A stretch of 64,000 nt of DNA, from NCBI RefSeq assembly GCF_023016525.1, contig NZ_JALKCG010000001.1:1364001-1428000 (forward strand). The letters are read 5' to 3'. Shown here in pieces: positions 20,711 to 28,839 of this stretch. Below the pieces are notes generated by a model. That model saw only the letters and a list, made by a program, of their open reading frames with translations, searched no databases and was not told where the DNA came from. Numbering within the stretch: the stretch's first letter is position 1; every line of letters begins with the position of its first letter. A program made the position numbers and the translations under genes. This DNA comes from Ancylobacter koreensis. GTDB taxonomy: Bacteria > Pseudomonadota > Alphaproteobacteria > Rhizobiales > Xanthobacteraceae.

Positions 20711-21370
20711 TCAGCCTTCGGCGTTGCGGTCGTCCGGCGTGAAGCTGTGCACCCAGTCCGGGCGCACGATCTCCTCGAAAGTGCGGGTGAAGCTGTCCAG
20801 TTCCGGCATCTTAAGGCCCCGGCCCAGCTTGGCGTGGAGATAGGCGGGGTCCTGCGTCAGGCGCGGATACCACAGGAAGGTCGTCTCGATGTCGGCGCGC
20901 ACGAGATGCTCGACGAGACGGGTGAAGCGCTCGCGCAGCACCTGCGTCTGGTCGGCGGCGCGGGTGGTGTCCCACAGGCCGCCGGGAACGGCGATGCCGC
21001 CATCCTCCTGCCCCGTATTCTCCTTCTGCACATGCGCGCGGCTTGCTGCGGCGGCCTCGAAGTTGCGCACCGGCACGAAGACATGGTCGATCCGGATGGC
21101 GGGATTGGCCAGAACCTCCTCGATATAGTCGCAGATCCAGGGGCTCTTCACGACATAGGGCGCGTCGGGGCGGCGCGGATCGGTCTCGAAGCCGGCCCGC
21201 GCGATCGGGTTGAGATCGGGCACCTTCTTGCTGAAGCCGGTGTCGAAATCGAGCCGGGTCAGGAGCTGCATCAGGAACGACGTTCCCGCCCGCCCCGTGC
21301 CGGTGATGAGCACGTGGTGCCGTGGGCCGCGGTTCTTGAACAGCGGCCAGCCCTTACCGAACAGCGACAC
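20711..21370 (-). CDS. Sulfotransferase-like P-loop protein
   Basis: A 219-residue protein with an early nucleotide-binding loop GTGRAGTSFLMQLL (residues 23-36), matching the 5'-PSB loop of PAPS-dependent sulfotransferases. A later PVRNFEAAAASRAH segment resembles the 3'-phosphate-binding motif. It is shorter than most catalytic sulfotransferases (250-300 residues), so its activity is unproven. It lies downstream of gmaS on the same strand with a 131-base gap and converges with pccR, six bases from its stop. Links to the methylamine genes are positional only. Confidence 0.75.
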   Translation of the reverse strand: MSLFGKGWPLFKNRGPRHHVLITGTGRAGTSFLMQLLTRLDFDTGFSKKVPDLNPIARAGFETDPRRPDAPYVVKSPWICDYIEEVLANPAIRIDHVFVPVRNFEAAAASRAHVQKENTGQEDGGIAVPGGLWDTTRAADQTQVLRERFTRLVEHLVRADIETTFLWYPRLTQDPAYLHAKLGRGLKMPELDSFTRTFEEIVRPDWVHSFTPDDRNAEG

Positions 21371-21454
21371 TCTTTTTCCCGATTCCGGATCTTCGAGGAC
21401 GGGAAATATTCCCGGCCGCGCGTCCAGCTGGGTCCCTTACAGGCCCGCCCGGCG

Positions 21455-21497
21455 GGTGTCACGCAACCGGGCGTCGTCCACCGGGCGTGGTGACACC
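21455..21497 (-). terminator. Possible hairpin downstream of gmaS
   Basis: GGTGTCAC at 21455-21462 pairs with GTGACACC at 21490-21497. The inner CCGGGCGTC and CCACCGGGCG sequences may pair in alternative ways. It begins five bases past the gmaS stop. No run of T follows on the minus strand, so if it terminates transcription it is not a textbook intrinsic site. Confidence 0.3.
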
Positions 21498-21501
21498 TGC
21501 G

Positions 21502-22806
21502 TCATATATCCAAGGTATTATCGCGCTCCCACTGGGTGAGATGGCGCGAATATGCGTTCCATTCCTCGGTCTTCAGCTTGGTGTAGCCCTCGATCAGCGG
21601 GGCGCCGAGGGCGTTGCGCAGCACCGAGGACTTCTCCAGCGCGCGGATGGCGTCCAGCAGGTTCAGCGGCAGCTTCTTGGCGCCGCGCACCTTGTGGCCG
21701 TCCGTGTACATGTTGAGGTCGAGCCGCTTGCCGGGATCGCGCTGGTTCTGGATGCCGTCGAGGCCGGCGGCGAGCACGGCGGCGGGGGCCAGATACGGGT
21801 TGGCCGCGCCGTCCGGCAGGCGCAGTTCGAGCCGCCCTGCATCGGGGATGCGGATCATGTGGGTGCGGTTGTTGCCGGTGTAGGTGACCGAGCTCGGCGA
21901 CCAAGTGGCGCCGGAGACGGTGCGCGGCGCGTTGATGCGCTTGTAGGAGTTCACCGTCGGGTTGGTGAAGGCGCACAGCGCCTCGGCATTGTGGATCAGC
22001 CCGCCGATGAAATTGTAGCCGATGTCGGACAGGCCGAGCTCGCCGGCCTCGTCCTCGAACAGGTTGGAGCCGTCCGCTCCCCACAGAGAGGTGTGCATGT
22101 GGCAGCCCGAGCCGGTGAGGTCGATGAAGGGCTTGGGCATGAAGGTGGCGCGCAGCCCGTGCTTCTCGGCGATGGAGCGGGCCATGAACTTGAAGAAGAC
22201 GTGGCGGTCGGCGGTGATCAGCGCATCGTCGAAGTCCCAGTTCATCTCGAACTGGCCGTTCGCGTCCTCATGGTCGTTCTGGTACGGCCCCCAGCCCAGC
22301 GCCAGCATGCTGTCGCAGATTTCCTTGATGACCTCGTAGCGGCGCATCAGGGCGGACTGGTCGTAGCAGGGCTTGGTGGCGTTGTCGGCGCCATCGGAGA
22401 TCGCGGTGCCGTCGGGATTGGTCAGGAAGAACTCGCACTCGACGCCGGTCTTCATCTGGTAGCCGATGGAATCGGCGCCCATGATGGTGGTCTTGAGCAC
22501 GTTGCGCGGGGCCTGCGCCACCAGCTCGTCATTCATCACGAGGTCGGAGGCGAGCCAGCCGATCTCCGGTTTCCAGGGAAGCTGGATCAGGCTGTCGGCA
22601 TCCGGCACCGCGAACAGGTCCGGGTCGGCCGGCGTCATGTCGAGCCAGGTGGCAAAGCCCGCGAAACCCGCGCCGGCCTTTTGCATGCCGCTTATGGCGG
22701 CGGCAGGTACGAGCTTTGCCCGCAGCGCGCCGAACAGGTCGACATAGGAGATCAGGAAGTACTTGATGCCGAGTTCTTTGGCGGCATGCGCAAGATCGTT
22801 CGCCAT
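21502..22806 (-). CDS. gmaS: Gamma-glutamylmethylamide synthetase / type III glutamine synthetase (GlnT) family
   Basis: A 434-residue glutamine-synthetase-fold enzyme. Catalytic-site features include KTGVECEFFL, the NDHEDANGQFEMNW block, GSGCHMHTSLW and RIPDAGRLELRLPDGAANPY. It is the glnT-type enzyme, which in organisms with mgsABC and mgdABCD ligates methylamine to glutamate in an ATP-dependent reaction. Because mgsABC sits directly upstream, the GmaS role is favoured. Plain ammonia ligation (GlnT) cannot be excluded from sequence. The start MANDLAHAAKELG at 22806 is well placed. A hairpin separates it from mgsC. Confidence 0.88.
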   Translation of the reverse strand: MANDLAHAAKELGIKYFLISYVDLFGALRAKLVPAAAISGMQKAGAGFAGFATWLDMTPADPDLFAVPDADSLIQLPWKPEIGWLASDLVMNDELVAQAPRNVLKTTIMGADSIGYQMKTGVECEFFLTNPDGTAISDGADNATKPCYDQSALMRRYEVIKEICDSMLALGWGPYQNDHEDANGQFEMNWDFDDALITADRHVFFKFMARSIAEKHGLRATFMPKPFIDLTGSGCHMHTSLWGADGSNLFEDEAGELGLSDIGYNFIGGLIHNAEALCAFTNPTVNSYKRINAPRTVSGATWSPSSVTYTGNNRTHMIRIPDAGRLELRLPDGAANPYLAPAAVLAAGLDGIQNQRDPGKRLDLNMYTDGHKVRGAKKLPLNLLDAIRALEKSSVLRNALGAPLIEGYTKLKTEEWNAYSRHLTQWERDNTLDI

Positions 22807-22868
22807 GGTGCAATCCGGTTCCGTGCTGTTCCCCGGCCCGTTGGGGGCTCGTTGGTGGTCATGACGTG

Positions 22869-22892
22869 CAAACCCCGCGCCGAGGCGCGGGG
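22869..22892 (-). terminator. Hairpin between mgsC and gmaS (possible partial terminator)
   Basis: CCCCGCGCC at 22873-22881 and GGCGCGGGG at 22884-22892 form a perfect 9-bp stem with a two-base gap. On the minus strand it is followed by TTTGCA. The short T-tract suggests partial termination or mRNA processing, which would set gmaS expression apart from mgsABC. Confidence 0.4.
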
Positions 22893-22901
22893 CCGGGTCG
22901 T

Positions 22902-24239
22902 TCAGAGGCCTGCGTTCCTGCCGGGAATCCAGTCCGTACCGGCCAGCGGCACGTTGGCCATAGCGGCGGCCTCGATGGTGAGCGCCACCAGATCCTCCGG
23001 TTCGAGATTGTGCACGTGGCTCTTGCCGCAGGCGCGCGCGATGGTCTGGCACTCCAGCGTCAGCACGGCGAGGTAATTGGCGAGGCGCCGTCCGGCCGCC
23101 ACCGGGTCGAGCCTCGCCATCAGCGCGGGGTCCTGCGTGGTGATGCCGGCGGGGTCGCGTCCCTCATGCCAATCGTCATAGGCGCCGGCCTTCGAGCCCA
23201 GCGCCTCGTACTCGGCGGCATAGCGCGGGTCGTTGTCGCCCAGCGCGACCAGCGCGGCGGTGCCGATGGCGACCGCGTCGGCGCCGAGCGCCAGCGCCTT
23301 GGCCACGTCGGCGCCGTTGCGGATGCCGCCGGAGACGACGAGCTGCACCTTGCGGTGCATGCCGAGGTCCTGCAGCGCCTTCACCGCCTGCCGCACGGCG
23401 GCCAGCGTCGGGATGCCGACATGCTCGATGAAGATTTCCTGCGTCGCCGCCGTGCCGCCCTGCATGCCGTCGACCACCACCACATCGGCGCCCGACTTCA
23501 CCGCAAGCGCCGTGTCGTAATAGGGCCGGGCGGCGCCGACCTTCACATAGATCGGCTTTTCCCAGTCGGTGATCTCGCGCAGTTCCTCGATCTTGATTTC
23601 GAGGTCGTCCGGCCCGGTCCAGTCCGGGTGGCGGCAGGCCGAGCGCTGGTCGATGCCGACGGGCAGGGTGCGCATCGCCGCCACGCGCTCGGTGATCTTC
23701 TGGCCGAGCAGCATGCCGCCGCCGCCGGGCTTGGCGCCCTGGCCGACCACCACCTCGATGGCGTCGGCGCGCTTGAGGTCGTCTGGGTTCATGCCGTAGC
23801 GCGAAGGCAGATACTGGTAGACGAGCTGGGTGGAGTGCCCGCGCTCCTCGTTCGTCATGCCGCCGTCGCCCGTGGTGGTCGAGGTGCCCATGGCCGAGGC
23901 GCCGCGCCCGAGCGCTTCCTTGGCGTTGGCCGAGAGCGAGCCGAAGCTCATGCCGGCGATGGTGATCGGGATCTTCAGTTCGATCGGCTTCTTCGCGAAG
24001 CGCGTGCCGAGCACGACCTCCGTGGAGCACTTCTCGCGGTAGCCCTCCAGCGGGTAGCGCGACATGGAGGCGCCGAGGAACAGCAGGTCGTCGAAATGCG
24101 GCACCCGCCGCTTCGCCCCGCCGCCGCGGATGTCGTAGATGCCGGTCGCCGCCGCGCGGCGGATTTCCGAGAGCGTGTACTCGTCGAAGGTGGCGGAGGC
24201 GCGGGGCGTGGTGCGCGGAATATTGTTGTGGTCGGTCAT
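22902..24239 (-). CDS. mgsC: N-methylglutamate synthase subunit C / FMN-binding glutamate-synthase-like protein (GlxD)
   Basis: A 445-residue protein that matches the FMN/synthase domain of glutamate synthase. Visible motifs are IPITIAGMSFGSLSANAKEALGRG, GDGGMTNEERGH, VVVGQGAKPGGGGMLLG, the substrate loop VDGMQGGTAATQEIF and QLVVSGGIRNGADVAKALALGADAVAIG. With MgsA and MgsB it would convert gamma-glutamylmethylamide or methylamine plus glutamate to N-methylglutamate. It follows mgsB by 12 bases. The same subunit is called GlxD in rhizobia where the substrate is unknown. Confidence 0.9.
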   Translation of the reverse strand: MTDHNNIPRTTPRASATFDEYTLSEIRRAAATGIYDIRGGGAKRRVPHFDDLLFLGASMSRYPLEGYREKCSTEVVLGTRFAKKPIELKIPITIAGMSFGSLSANAKEALGRGASAMGTSTTTGDGGMTNEERGHSTQLVYQYLPSRYGMNPDDLKRADAIEVVVGQGAKPGGGGMLLGQKITERVAAMRTLPVGIDQRSACRHPDWTGPDDLEIKIEELREITDWEKPIYVKVGAARPYYDTALAVKSGADVVVVDGMQGGTAATQEIFIEHVGIPTLAAVRQAVKALQDLGMHRKVQLVVSGGIRNGADVAKALALGADAVAIGTAALVALGDNDPRYAAEYEALGSKAGAYDDWHEGRDPAGITTQDPALMARLDPVAAGRRLANYLAVLTLECQTIARACGKSHVHNLEPEDLVALTIEAAAMANVPLAGTDWIPGRNAGL

Positions 24240-24251
24240 CTCGCCGCGCCC

Positions 24252-24977
24252 TCAGTAGCTCGACACGTTGTCGACGTGGAAATGATAGAGCGTGCGGGCC
24301 GAGCCGTAGCGGCGGAATTCGGAGATATCGACTTCGCCGAGAATGCCGGCCGCTTCCAGCTTGGCCGCGAGCAGCGCGCGGTGCTCCTCGCGCATCTCCT
24401 TCTCGATGCAGTCGGCCCCCAGCGAGGCGACCGAGCCGCGCACGAACAGCTTCGCCTCATAGAGGCTGTCGCCCAGCGCCTCGCCGGCGTCGCCCAGCAC
24501 GGTGAGGGTGCCGGCCTGCGCCATGAAGGCGCTCATATGGCCGATCGAACCCTTAACCACGATGTCGATGCCCTTCATCGAGATGCCGCAGCGGGCCGAG
24601 GCGTTGCCGTCGATCACCAGCAGCCCGCCATGGGCGGTGGCGCCGGCCGACTGGCTGGCGTCGCCCCTGACATGAATGAACCCGCTCATCATGTTCTCGC
24701 CGACGCCGACGCCGGCATTGCCGTTCACGATCACGCTCGCCTGCTTGTTCATGCCGGCGCAGTAATAGCCGACCGGCCCGTCGATCTCGACGATGACCGG
24801 CGCGTCGAGCCCGGCGGCGACGGCGTGGCGGCCGGCCGGGTTCAGCACCCGCCAGAACGTCTCGTTGGTGTCGGCGGACAGCTTGTGCAGCGCGCAGTTC
24901 AGCTCGCGCAGCGGCTGCGCGGCGAGGTCGAACACGGTTTCGCCGGTAGCGGCGACGGGCTTGATCGAGAGGCTCAT
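24252..24977 (-). CDS. mgsB: N-methylglutamate synthase subunit B / GXGXG-domain protein (GlxC)
   Basis: A 241-residue protein corresponding to the C-terminal GXGXG beta-helix of glutamate synthase. Repeating turns are seen in VNGNAGVGVGENMMSG, VIDGNASARCGISMKG and TVLGDAGEALGDSLYEA. It acts as a structural and coupling subunit of the three-part synthase. Its ATG overlaps the mgsA stop (ATGA at 24974-24977), which supports translational coupling and fixes the start. Confidence 0.9.
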   Translation of the reverse strand: MSLSIKPVAATGETVFDLAAQPLRELNCALHKLSADTNETFWRVLNPAGRHAVAAGLDAPVIVEIDGPVGYYCAGMNKQASVIVNGNAGVGVGENMMSGFIHVRGDASQSAGATAHGGLLVIDGNASARCGISMKGIDIVVKGSIGHMSAFMAQAGTLTVLGDAGEALGDSLYEAKLFVRGSVASLGADCIEKEMREEHRALLAAKLEAAGILGEVDISEFRRYGSARTLYHFHVDNVSSY

Positions 24978-25855
24978 GCGGCGCGGTCCCAGAAATACAC
25001 CTTGGCCGGCTCCGGCTCGAAGACCCGCGCATTGCCGATCCCCGGCAGGCCGGCGAGCGCGCGATATTCCGAGCCGAAGGCGACGTAATCGTCGGTTTCC
25101 GCCATGACGGCGGGCTTGCAGGCGATGGGGTCGCGCAGCACGCCGAAGCCGCTCTCGGTGCCCACCACGAAAGTGTAGAAGCCGTCGAGATCGTCCAGCG
25201 AGTGGGTCAGCGCCTCGCCCAGCGTGTCGCCGCCGCGCATGCGGTAGGTGAGGTAGGCGGCCGCCACCTCGCTGTCGTTCTCGGTGGCCACGGGCAGGCC
25301 CTCGCGGGCCAGCAGGCGGCGCACGCCGGCATGGTTCGACAGCGAGCCATTGTGCACGAGGCACTGGTCGGGGCCGGTGGAGAAGGGATGGGCGCCGTCG
25401 GTCGTCACGGCGCTTTCGGTTGCCATGCGGGTATGGCCGATGGCGTGGGTGCCGCTCATCGCCTCCAGCTTGAAGCGCTTCGCCACATCTGCCGGCAGGC
25501 CGACCTCCTTGTAGAGCTCCATGCGGCTGCCCGCGCCGACCACGCGCAGCCCGGGGGCGAGGCGGGCGAGCGCGGCGCGCACGGCCGGCTCCTCGGCGGC
25601 GGGCACGCTCAGCACGCCATGGGTGTCGCGCGGCGTCACGCGATGGCCGATCTCGGCGCCCAGCGCCTCGAAATCGGTGCCGGCCGGGCCGCGCAGCGTG
25701 AGCTTCACGAAGCCGGGCGTGCCGGCGCCATAGACGGCGAAACCGGCCGAATCCGGCCCGCGATCGCACATGATGTCGAGCATTTCCGACAGCAGGGCGC
25801 CGAGCTCCGGCTCCAGCTTCGGCTGCTTCAGGAACAGGCCGACAATGCCGCACAT
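24974..25855 (-). CDS. mgsA: N-methylglutamate synthase subunit A / class II glutamine amidotransferase (GlxB)
   Basis: A 293-residue N-terminal-nucleophile amidotransferase. It begins MCGIVGLFLKQP, so Cys2 is the catalytic nucleophile after Met removal, which fixes the start at 25855. Further motifs are RGPDSAGFAVYG, IGHTRMATESAVTTDGAHPF and CLVHNGSLSNH. It is the glutaminase-like entry subunit of the MgsABC complex, paired with mgsB by a 4-base overlap. In the N-methylglutamate pathway the donor would be gamma-glutamylmethylamide in place of glutamine. This is inferred from context. Confidence 0.91.
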   Translation of the reverse strand: MCGIVGLFLKQPKLEPELGALLSEMLDIMCDRGPDSAGFAVYGAGTPGFVKLTLRGPAGTDFEALGAEIGHRVTPRDTHGVLSVPAAEEPAVRAALARLAPGLRVVGAGSRMELYKEVGLPADVAKRFKLEAMSGTHAIGHTRMATESAVTTDGAHPFSTGPDQCLVHNGSLSNHAGVRRLLAREGLPVATENDSEVAAAYLTYRMRGGDTLGEALTHSLDDLDGFYTFVVGTESGFGVLRDPIACKPAVMAETDDYVAFGSEYRALAGLPGIGNARVFEPEPAKVYFWDRAA

Positions 25856-25941
25856 GGCGGAACTCCTGGCAGGCGAGGGAGAATAACGTTCCCGCATCTT
25901 TTAGGAGCGCGGCGTTCGGGCGTCAATCGACTATGAATAAT

Positions 25942-25960
25942 ATTTTCGTCGGAGGAAAAT
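25942..25960. promoter_or_regulatory. Candidate operator upstream of mgsA
   Basis: ATTTTC (25942-25947) and GAAAAT (25955-25960) form a perfect inverted repeat with a seven-base spacer. It lies between the stop of the XRE-cupin regulator gene and mgsA, about 87 bases upstream of the mgsA ATG. An adjacent AT-rich stretch (ATGAATAATA) could hold promoter elements. The neighbouring XRE-cupin protein is the obvious candidate binder. Confidence 0.5.
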
Positions 25961-26628
25961 CAGCGTTCCGGCTCGCGGGGGTAGATGATGATCGACAGAT
26001 AGCTCATCGGCCGCACCAGCAGTTCCTCCGGCCCGTGGCTGGCGGCGCTGTCGAACAGCAGGGAATCGCCGGGCTTGAGGTGATAGGTGCGCTCGCCGTG
26101 GCGGTAGACCACCTCGCCCGAAAGCATGTGGATGAACTCCACGCCGTCATGCCGGAAGCCGGTATAGGGCACCGCCTCCTCGCTCAGCGTGATGAGATAG
26201 GGCTCGACCGCCACCTCCCCGCCCACGGCATGGCCGAGCAGCTCGTAGAGGTGCCCGACCTTGGTGCCGCGCCGCTCGATGCGCACGCCGCCGCCCGCCT
26301 GCACATAGGAGCAGTCGCGCTTCTCCTCGAAGCTGGTGAACAGCGAGGAGATCGGCACGTTGAGCACGGTCGAGATCGCCTGCAGCGTCGCCAGCGAGGG
26401 CGAGATCAGCCCGTTCTCGATCTTGGACAGCGTGCCCACCGAGATGCCCGCCGCGCTGGCGAGATCGGACACGGTGAGATCGAGATCGCGGCGCAGCGTC
26501 CGCACGTGCTGGCCGAGCGCCTGTTCCAGCGTGCGCTCGCGCGGCTGCGGGGCGCCCGAGCCGGTGGTCAGATCCTCGACGGGCTCCTGCGCCGTCCCGC
26601 CCGTCCTGCGCCGTCCGCTGTTCGCCAC
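25960..26628 (-). CDS. XRE-family regulator with C-terminal cupin domain
   Basis: About 222 residues from a GTG start at 26628 (VANSGRRRTGG), which has GGAG nine bases upstream. An ATG 45 codons further upstream lacks a ribosome site and would add a low-quality N-terminus. The helix-turn-helix is RTLRRDLDLTVSDLASAAGISVGTLSKIENG. The cupin domain follows (FRHDGVEFIHMLSGEVVYRHGE, LKPGDSLLFDSAASHG). Such proteins commonly sense small amines or amino-acid derivatives. It is upstream of mgsABC-gmaS on the same strand and is the likely local regulator. The ligand is unknown. Confidence 0.88.
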   Translation of the reverse strand: MANSGRRRTGGTAQEPVEDLTTGSGAPQPRERTLEQALGQHVRTLRRDLDLTVSDLASAAGISVGTLSKIENGLISPSLATLQAISTVLNVPISSLFTSFEEKRDCSYVQAGGGVRIERRGTKVGHLYELLGHAVGGEVAVEPYLITLSEEAVPYTGFRHDGVEFIHMLSGEVVYRHGERTYHLKPGDSLLFDSAASHGPEELLVRPMSYLSIIIYPREPER

Positions 26629-26820
26629 TCTCGTCGTCTCCGCTGCCCGTCGTGAGGGAACACGCCTTGCGCCGGCAAAAGCAAGCCCGGCGACAGCCCG
26701 CGCCGACAGTGTTGCGACGACAGGCTTGCGACAGCCCGGCGCGCCGTCATGCAGGCTTGGCATTCATCGTGCATTGATGGCGGTAGCTTCGTGCCGCCAG
26801 CAGAACGGTCCCGCGTCTCC

Positions 26821-28215
26821 ATGTACGATTACGACATGATTGTCATCGGCAGCGGCCCCTCCGGCCGCCGCGCCGCCGTCCAGTCCGCCAAGATCGGCAA
26901 GTCGGTTCTGGTGATCGAGAAGGGCCGCCGCGTCGGCGGCGTCTCGGTGCACACCGGCACCATCCCCTCCAAGACGCTGCGCGAGACGGTGCTGAACCTC
27001 TCCGGCTGGCGCGAGCGCGGCTTCTACGGGCGCTCCTACCGGGTCAAGCAGGACATCGGCGCCGCCGACCTGATGGCACGCCTGCACAAGACGCTCGACC
27101 ACGAGGTCGACGTGCTGGAGCACCAGTTCGCCCGCAACGGGGTGAAGACCGCGCGCGGCGAGGCGCGCTTTCTCGACCCGCACACCATCGAGATCACCGG
27201 CGAGGCCGGCGAGGTCGAGAAGGTCTCCGGCGCCCATGTGCTGATTGCGGTCGGCACGCGCCCCTTCCGGCCGGACTACGTGCCCTTCAACGGCATGAGC
27301 GTGTTCGACAGCGACGAGATCGTCGACCTGCCCAAGCTGCCGCGCAGCCTCGCGGTGATCGGCGCCGGCGTCATCGGCGTCGAATACGCCTCGATCTTCT
27401 CCGCCCTCGACGTGGCGGTGACGCTGATCGAACCCCGCAACAGCTTCCTCGACTTCATCGACAAGGAGCTGATCGAGGAATTCACCCACGAGCTGCGCGA
27501 CCGCAATGTCGGCCTGCGGTTCGGCGCCAAGGTGACCGAGATCACGCTCGGGCCGGACGAGCGGCCGAGCTGCAAGCTGGGCGACGGGCGTGTCGTCACC
27601 GCCGACATGCTGCTCTTCGCCGCCGGGCGCGTGGGCGCGACCGATCGGCTGAATCTGGAGGCCGCCGGGCTCGCGGTCGATCATCGCGGACGGCTGGGCG
27701 TCGACCCCAAGACGCTGCAGACCTCGGTGCCGCACATCTACGCCGCCGGCGACGTGATCGGTTTCCCCAGCCTTGCCTCGACCTCGATGGAGCAGGGCCG
27801 CCTCGCCGCCTGCCACGCCTTCGGGCTGGAGCCGCCGCCGCCGCCCGAGTTCTTTCCCTATGGCATCTACGCGGTGCCGGAAATCTCCACCGTCGGCATG
27901 AGCGAGGAGGAGGTGCGCAAGCGCGAGATCCCTTACGAATGCGGCATCGCCCGCTTCCGCGAGACCTCGCGCGGCCACATCATGGGGCTGAACAACGGGA
28001 TGATGAAGATGATCTTCTCGGTGAAGACCCGCCGCCTGCTGGGCGTACACATCGTCGGCGAGGGCGCAACCGAGCTGATCCACATCGGCCAGGCGGTGCT
28101 CAACCTGAAGGGCACGATCGATTATTTCATCGAGAACACGTTCAACTACCCGACGCTGGCCGAAGCCTACAAGATCGCCGGCCTCGACGCCTGGAACCGC
28201 ATGTCGCGGGGGTGA
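26821..28215 (+). CDS. sthA: Soluble pyridine nucleotide transhydrogenase (Si-specific)
   Basis: A 464-residue flavoprotein of the disulfide-reductase fold. The FAD loop is MIVIGSGPSGRRAAVQSAKIG, the NAD(P) loop is VIGAGVIGVEYAS, and the second FAD motif is IYAAGDVIG. The redox-active CxxxxC of lipoamide dehydrogenases is replaced (GGVSVHTGTIPSK), the diagnostic difference for SthA. It transfers hydride between NADPH and NAD+ in the cytoplasm. It starts at 26821 and is divergent from the XRE-cupin gene within the methylamine block. A role in balancing NADPH and NADH during C1 oxidation is inferred. Confidence 0.93.
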   Translation: MYDYDMIVIGSGPSGRRAAVQSAKIGKSVLVIEKGRRVGGVSVHTGTIPSKTLRETVLNLSGWRERGFYGRSYRVKQDIGAADLMARLHKTLDHEVDVLEHQFARNGVKTARGEARFLDPHTIEITGEAGEVEKVSGAHVLIAVGTRPFRPDYVPFNGMSVFDSDEIVDLPKLPRSLAVIGAGVIGVEYASIFSALDVAVTLIEPRNSFLDFIDKELIEEFTHELRDRNVGLRFGAKVTEITLGPDERPSCKLGDGRVVTADMLLFAAGRVGATDRLNLEAAGLAVDHRGRLGVDPKTLQTSVPHIYAAGDVIGFPSLASTSMEQGRLAACHAFGLEPPPPPEFFPYGIYAVPEISTVGMSEEEVRKREIPYECGIARFRETSRGHIMGLNNGMMKMIFSVKTRRLLGVHIVGEGATELIHIGQAVLNLKGTIDYFIENTFNYPTLAEAYKIAGLDAWNRMSRG

Positions 28216-28218
28216 GGG

Positions 28219-28605
28219 TCACGCCTCCGCGATAATCATCGCTTCGAGGAGGCGTTCGGCCGGCAAATCCCCGGTCAGAACAGCAATGAACGCCTCGGCG
28301 TGACGCGTGTCGTCCTCGTTCAGCATCGCGACGCCGTTCATCGCGAAGAAGGCGAGCATCGCCGCCCATGCGGTGCGCTTATTGCCCTGTCCGAAGGGAT
28401 GGTTCCGGGCGACGGCCACGGCAAGGCTGAGCCCGAGCAGACCGATGTCATCGACCTGCTCGTAGTGCCATCGATTCTGGGGCACGGCGAGGGCGGATTC
28501 GAGCAGCCCCTCGTCGCGCAGAAGGAAGGGCTCGCCGGAAAACTCGACCAGCCGCCGATTGAGTTCTATGGCGAACGCCGATGCAATCCAGCGCGGCTCG
28601 ATCAC
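28219..28605 (-). CDS. doc: Death-on-curing (Doc/Fic) family toxin
   Basis: A 128-residue Fic-fold protein with the Doc-type motif HPFGQGNKRTA (residues 69-79). In Doc proteins this site phosphorylates EF-Tu. The downstream helix WAAMLAFFAMNGV is typical. It overlaps the small upstream gene by four bases, the usual toxin-antitoxin layout. It converges with sthA, four bases from its stop. It lies between the methylamine and folD-purU genes and is likely a later insertion. Activity as a toxin is inferred from family and layout. Confidence 0.88.
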   Translation of the reverse strand: MIEPRWIASAFAIELNRRLVEFSGEPFLLRDEGLLESALAVPQNRWHYEQVDDIGLLGLSLAVAVARNHPFGQGNKRTAWAAMLAFFAMNGVAMLNEDDTRHAEAFIAVLTGDLPAERLLEAMIIAEA

Positions 28606-28808
28606 TCGCCAAGCTTCTTCATCACCTTGGGCCAGCGCGCCATGGCCGCCTCGGCGAAGGCGCGGGCGTCGAACTCGCCGGCCTCATCCACCTTCACCGC
28701 GAAGCCGCCGGCCTCCAGCGCGGCCTGCACGCGCACGGCCCGCTCAGGGAGAGTGCCCGCGACAGGCGTCGGCTGGCTGGGACGTTTGGCTCGGCTATTG
28801 GTGCTCAT
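28602..28808 (-). CDS. Putative antitoxin partner of the Doc-type toxin
   Basis: A 68-residue, charged, alanine-rich protein. It does not show a Phd/YefM fold that I can recognise. The C-terminal part (FDARAFAEAAMARWPKVMKKLGE) looks like an amphipathic helix that could occupy the toxin cleft. The first 20 residues are basic and proline-rich and may be disordered. It is upstream of doc with a 4-base overlap. The function is inferred only from that position and its size. Confidence 0.65.
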   Translation of the reverse strand: MSTNSRAKRPSQPTPVAGTLPERAVRVQAALEAGGFAVKVDEAGEFDARAFAEAAMARWPKVMKKLGE

Positions 28809-28839
28809 GCCGAGAATATAGGCCTCTGCGCGCGGTTAC

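Noticed and set aside
26629-26763. Longer N-terminus of the XRE-cupin regulator from the ATG at 26763
   Set aside because: It lacks a ribosome site and adds 45 residues of low-complexity sequence. The GTG at 26628 has GGAG at good spacing. The longer form cannot be fully excluded.
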